Source of the DNA: Bacteroidia bacterium
GTDB lineage: Bacteria; Bacteroidota; Bacteroidia; Flavobacteriales; Flavobacteriaceae
DNA: 44,974 nucleotides
Assembly: GCA_030431695.1 (NCBI GenBank)
Contig: JAUIIU010000016.1
Span: 1-44,974 of the forward strand
Reading direction: 5' to 3'
Shown here: positions 42,859-44,974 of the stretch, in pieces
How the letters are laid out: every line of letters starts with the position of its first letter
How positions within the stretch are numbered: the first letter of the stretch is position 1
Position numbers and translations under genes: made by a program
The notes under the pieces: generated by a model
Database searches by the model: none
Told to the model about the DNA's origin: nothing
The model's input: only the letters and a program-made list of their open reading frames with translations

Positions 42859-44520
42859 TTAACTGATGTACTGGAAGTAATCGCGAAGGATCTTATCGTT
42901 TACTTCCGAAGGAGTGAAGATCTCAAGTAATTTTGGTCGATGTGAATCATTGAAGAACTCTTTCAGGTTTGAAAACAATTCCCCTTCATTCCTTGCTGAA
43001 TGATATTCCACTTCATACATCTCACATAATTTCGAAGCATTCAAGTTGTGAGAGGTCTCGAAGTATTCCTCGAATTTATCTGCTTCCTTAGCCCCGGGGA
43101 GTATCCGAAAGATCCCCCCTCCCGAATTGTTCACCACTATTATCCTGAAATTATCGGGAATATAATTGTTCCAAAGAGCGTTGCTGTCGTAGAAAAAACT
43201 AAGGTCGCCACTTACCAGTACCGTCGGTAGACCAGACCCAACCGCTGCCCCTATGGCTGTACTGGTGCTTCCGTCTATGCCGCTGGTTCCCCTGTTACAA
43301 AATACGTTCAGTGAAGGTTCTATAGGAAACAACTGCGAATATCGCACTGCGGCACTATTGGCGATTTGCAATTGGTACCCGGAAGGAATCGATTCGAATA
43401 TCTTCTGGTACGCCTTGAAATCGGAATACGGGATCTCCACCTCGTATCGATGATGCATTTTTAGTCGATGATTCTTTATTTCCAGCCAATTATCCCTGTA
43501 TCCAAACTTGTTACGCCCTGTGTCTTCCAGTAATTCTTCGAAAAAATGATCCGGCCGCATTTTCACATGTTCAGTCAGGGAGAAGTAAGTGTTGTAGGCC
43601 TTTTTTTGATCGATATGCCAGTGGTGTTCGGGTTGGTATTTCCGTAGAAATGATTTCACCTTTTTGGAGATCACCATGCCCCCCAGGGTGATAAGCACCT
43701 CCGGCTGCAATTCCTTCAAACCATCATCATCCAGTGAAAAGATCATCTGATCGATGGCAGGAAAAAAGTTCTTATGATGAATATTGGAAGTAGTTTCGGT
43801 AAAAATTATCACTTCAGGATCCTGTGCCAGCCAGTCGATTAGCTCTTCAGACAGCGAACCCGGTTTCATCACGCCCATCAGGATCATCTTGCGCTTGGAA
43901 GCTGTCCAAATGTTTCTAAGTGTCTTAAAATTTGGGATGTCATCCTCCGGTGGACGGGCAGGGACATGCTGTGGCCGAACTTCGAGATCCTCCACCTTTT
44001 CGTAAAGCGGTTCGTTGAAAGGCGCATTGATATGCACCGGGCCTCTAAGTTCTATGGCCATATTCAAAGCTATATTGATCTCGGTTTCATTCTGAAGCTG
44101 GGCCTCGTCCTTATCGTCGCAATTCGCACTGTACAAGATATGCTTTCCATAAACCCCTTTCTGCTTGATGGTCTGTCCATCCCCTACTTCGATTAGATGT
44201 TCCGGACGGTCCGCACTGATCACCACCAGGGGAATATCGCTGTAATAAGCCTCTGCTACCGCAGGAAAATAGTTTAGCAAGGCCGATCCCGAAGTACAAA
44301 CCAGGGCGACAGGCCTGTCCAGCTGTTGTGCAAGTCCCAGTGCAAAGAAGGCAGCGCAGCGTTCATCAACGATGCTGAAGGTATTGAACTGGCTGTGTTC
44401 GGTAAAACCAATCGTTAGCGGGGCATTCCTCGAACCCGGTGAAATGACTACATGATCGATCTCCTTGACCAGGCAAAGCTGGGTGATCGTCTGGGAGAGG
44501 CGCTTACTGGAAAAATTCAT
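42859..44520 (-). CDS. menD: SEPHCHC synthase MenD
   Basis: MenD is the ThDP enzyme that joins 2-oxoglutarate and isochorismate in menaquinone synthesis. The 553-residue length is normal. Family motifs include VISPGSRNAPLTIGF, DERCAAFFALGLAQ, LVCTSGSALLNYFPAVAEAYY, VISADRPEHLIEVGDGQTIKQ, NRGTSGIDGSTSTAIGAA and the ThDP-binding GDLSFFYDSNALWN with NNSGGGIF. It starts 31 nt after menF, and a TACCTTTG motif lies in that gap. MenF supplies its substrate isochorismate, so adjacency is functional. Confidence 0.96.
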   Translation of the reverse strand: MNFSSKRLSQTITQLCLVKEIDHVVISPGSRNAPLTIGFTEHSQFNTFSIVDERCAAFFALGLAQQLDRPVALVCTSGSALLNYFPAVAEAYYSDIPLVVISADRPEHLIEVGDGQTIKQKGVYGKHILYSANCDDKDEAQLQNETEINIALNMAIELRGPVHINAPFNEPLYEKVEDLEVRPQHVPARPPEDDIPNFKTLRNIWTASKRKMILMGVMKPGSLSEELIDWLAQDPEVIIFTETTSNIHHKNFFPAIDQMIFSLDDDGLKELQPEVLITLGGMVISKKVKSFLRKYQPEHHWHIDQKKAYNTYFSLTEHVKMRPDHFFEELLEDTGRNKFGYRDNWLEIKNHRLKMHHRYEVEIPYSDFKAYQKIFESIPSGYQLQIANSAAVRYSQLFPIEPSLNVFCNRGTSGIDGSTSTAIGAAVGSGLPTVLVSGDLSFFYDSNALWNNYIPDNFRIIVVNNSGGGIFRILPGAKEADKFEEYFETSHNLNASKLCEMYEVEYHSARNEGELFSNLKEFFNDSHRPKLLEIFTPSEVNDKILRDYFQYIS

Positions 44521-44525
44521 TCTGG

Positions 44526-44533
44526 CAAAGGTA
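44526..44533 (-). promoter_or_regulatory. TAnnTTTG promoter motif 5 nt upstream of menD
   Basis: The minus strand reads TACCTTTG, then 5 nt, then the menD ATG at 44520. It would be an internal promoter in the 31-nt menF-menD gap and would give a nearly leaderless menD message. Confidence 0.35.
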
Positions 44534-44551
44534 CAAAGGCAAAGGAAGATT

Positions 44552-44974
44552 TTAAAGAAACGGATGCAGTAGTTTCAGCATGGGGATCTGTTTCCTGCAG
44601 GTCTCCAACCATTCGTCATCGGGGCTGGAATCACTTGTTATACCGCCACCTGTATAAAGGATGGCAGAATGGTCTTCAATACGCATGCAGCGCAGGTTTA
44701 CAAAGAGATCCGTTTTGTCCGTTTCACCGGACACCGGGCCAATAAACCCCGTGTAGAACGAACGGTCATATCCTTCATTTTGCTGAATGAATTCCAACGC
44801 TTCAAACCCGGGTGCACCGCAAACTGCTGGCGTAGGGTGAAGTTCCCGGGCGAGATCCCACCAGTTGTATTGTGGTTTCAGGACACCTGAAATGTCCGTT
44901 CTCAGATGTTCCAGGTTCCCGGCCTGAACAGTTTTTACTTCGGAAACATCCAGGGATCGGGAAAAAGGTGTGAG
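44552..44974 (-). CDS. menF: Isochorismate synthase MenF, C-terminal 140 residues (5' part outside window)
   Basis: The frame enters from the window edge at 44974 and stops with TAA at 44552. The visible part has the chorismate-binding-enzyme signature: RELHPTPAVCGAPGFEAL, EGYDRSFYTGFIGPV and LYTGGGITSDSSPDDEWLET. These match isochorismate synthases better than anthranilate or aminodeoxychorismate synthases because of the position upstream of menD. The enzyme converts chorismate to isochorismate for menaquinone, although an entC-type siderophore role cannot be excluded from this fragment. Confidence 0.9.
   Translation of the reverse strand, partial: LTPFSRSLDVSEVKTVQAGNLEHLRTDISGVLKPQYNWWDLARELHPTPAVCGAPGFEALEFIQQNEGYDRSFYTGFIGPVSGETDKTDLFVNLRCMRIEDHSAILYTGGGITSDSSPDDEWLETCRKQIPMLKLLHPFL

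Noticed and set aside
1-44974. CRISPR arrays, tRNA or rRNA genes, insertion sequences and prophage genes
   Set aside because: Looked for repeated spacers, tRNA-like cloverleafs, transposase motifs and phage proteins; none was seen by eye. A tRNAscan and IS search would be decisive.

Overview
The window looks like chromosomal DNA of a marine Flavobacteriaceae-type member of the Bacteroidota. Evidence: TAnnTTTG promoter motifs, several with an upstream TTG; lipoproteins with LLLSC-type lipoboxes; a fused alpha/beta 2-oxoacid dehydrogenase E1; menaquinone genes menF, menD and menB; and an HD domain joined to a Pycsar-effector (PycTM) region. I see no rRNA, tRNA, CRISPR array, insertion sequence or phage genes. 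Gene density is high and many neighbours overlap at their ends.

Layout. (1) 1-6863, minus strand: a tight operon running cysQ, a DUF2061 membrane protein, cysC, cysD, cysN, a beta-propeller protein, a Wzx-like flippase and a truncated polytopic membrane protein resembling an O-antigen polymerase/ligase. It makes and recycles PAPS and sits at the edge of a surface-polysaccharide locus, so polysaccharide sulfation is the likely purpose. (2) 6974-15425: a secreted propeller protein; a 1234-residue outer-membrane protein joining a purple-acid-phosphatase-like domain, a region with kinase-like motifs and a beta-barrel; the HD-PycTM protein; and a GAF-domain protein. (3) 15561-22521: TlpA-like thioredoxin, SIMPL protein, rhomboid protease, LpxL-like acyltransferase, class V aminotransferase, GlmM and ACP phosphodiesterase. 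(4) 22518-32260: gamma-glutamyltransferase, an unknown four-TM protein, UvrA, a LOG-family protein, an M1-peptidase-like protein that lacks the zinc site and carries a C-terminal barrel, and a small membrane protein. (5) 32365-36726: the fused E1 dehydrogenase and asparagine synthetase B, separated by a strong intrinsic terminator. (6) 36742-44974: a VOC-family gene broken by a nonsense codon, menB, a secreted C1 peptidase, a small Cys-rich secreted protein, an alpha/beta-hydrolase lipoprotein, a CvfB-like S1 protein, a small STAS-like protein, menD and the 3' part of menF.

Most of the window is core metabolism and cell-envelope biology. The least ordinary items are the phosphatase/kinase-like/barrel fusion, the HD-PycTM protein with no nucleotide cyclase beside it, the apparently inactive M1-like barrel protein, the PAPS operon joined to polysaccharide export, and four genes whose promoter motif lies only 5-6 nt from the start codon. 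I did not find a clearly new multi-gene defence or mobile system.
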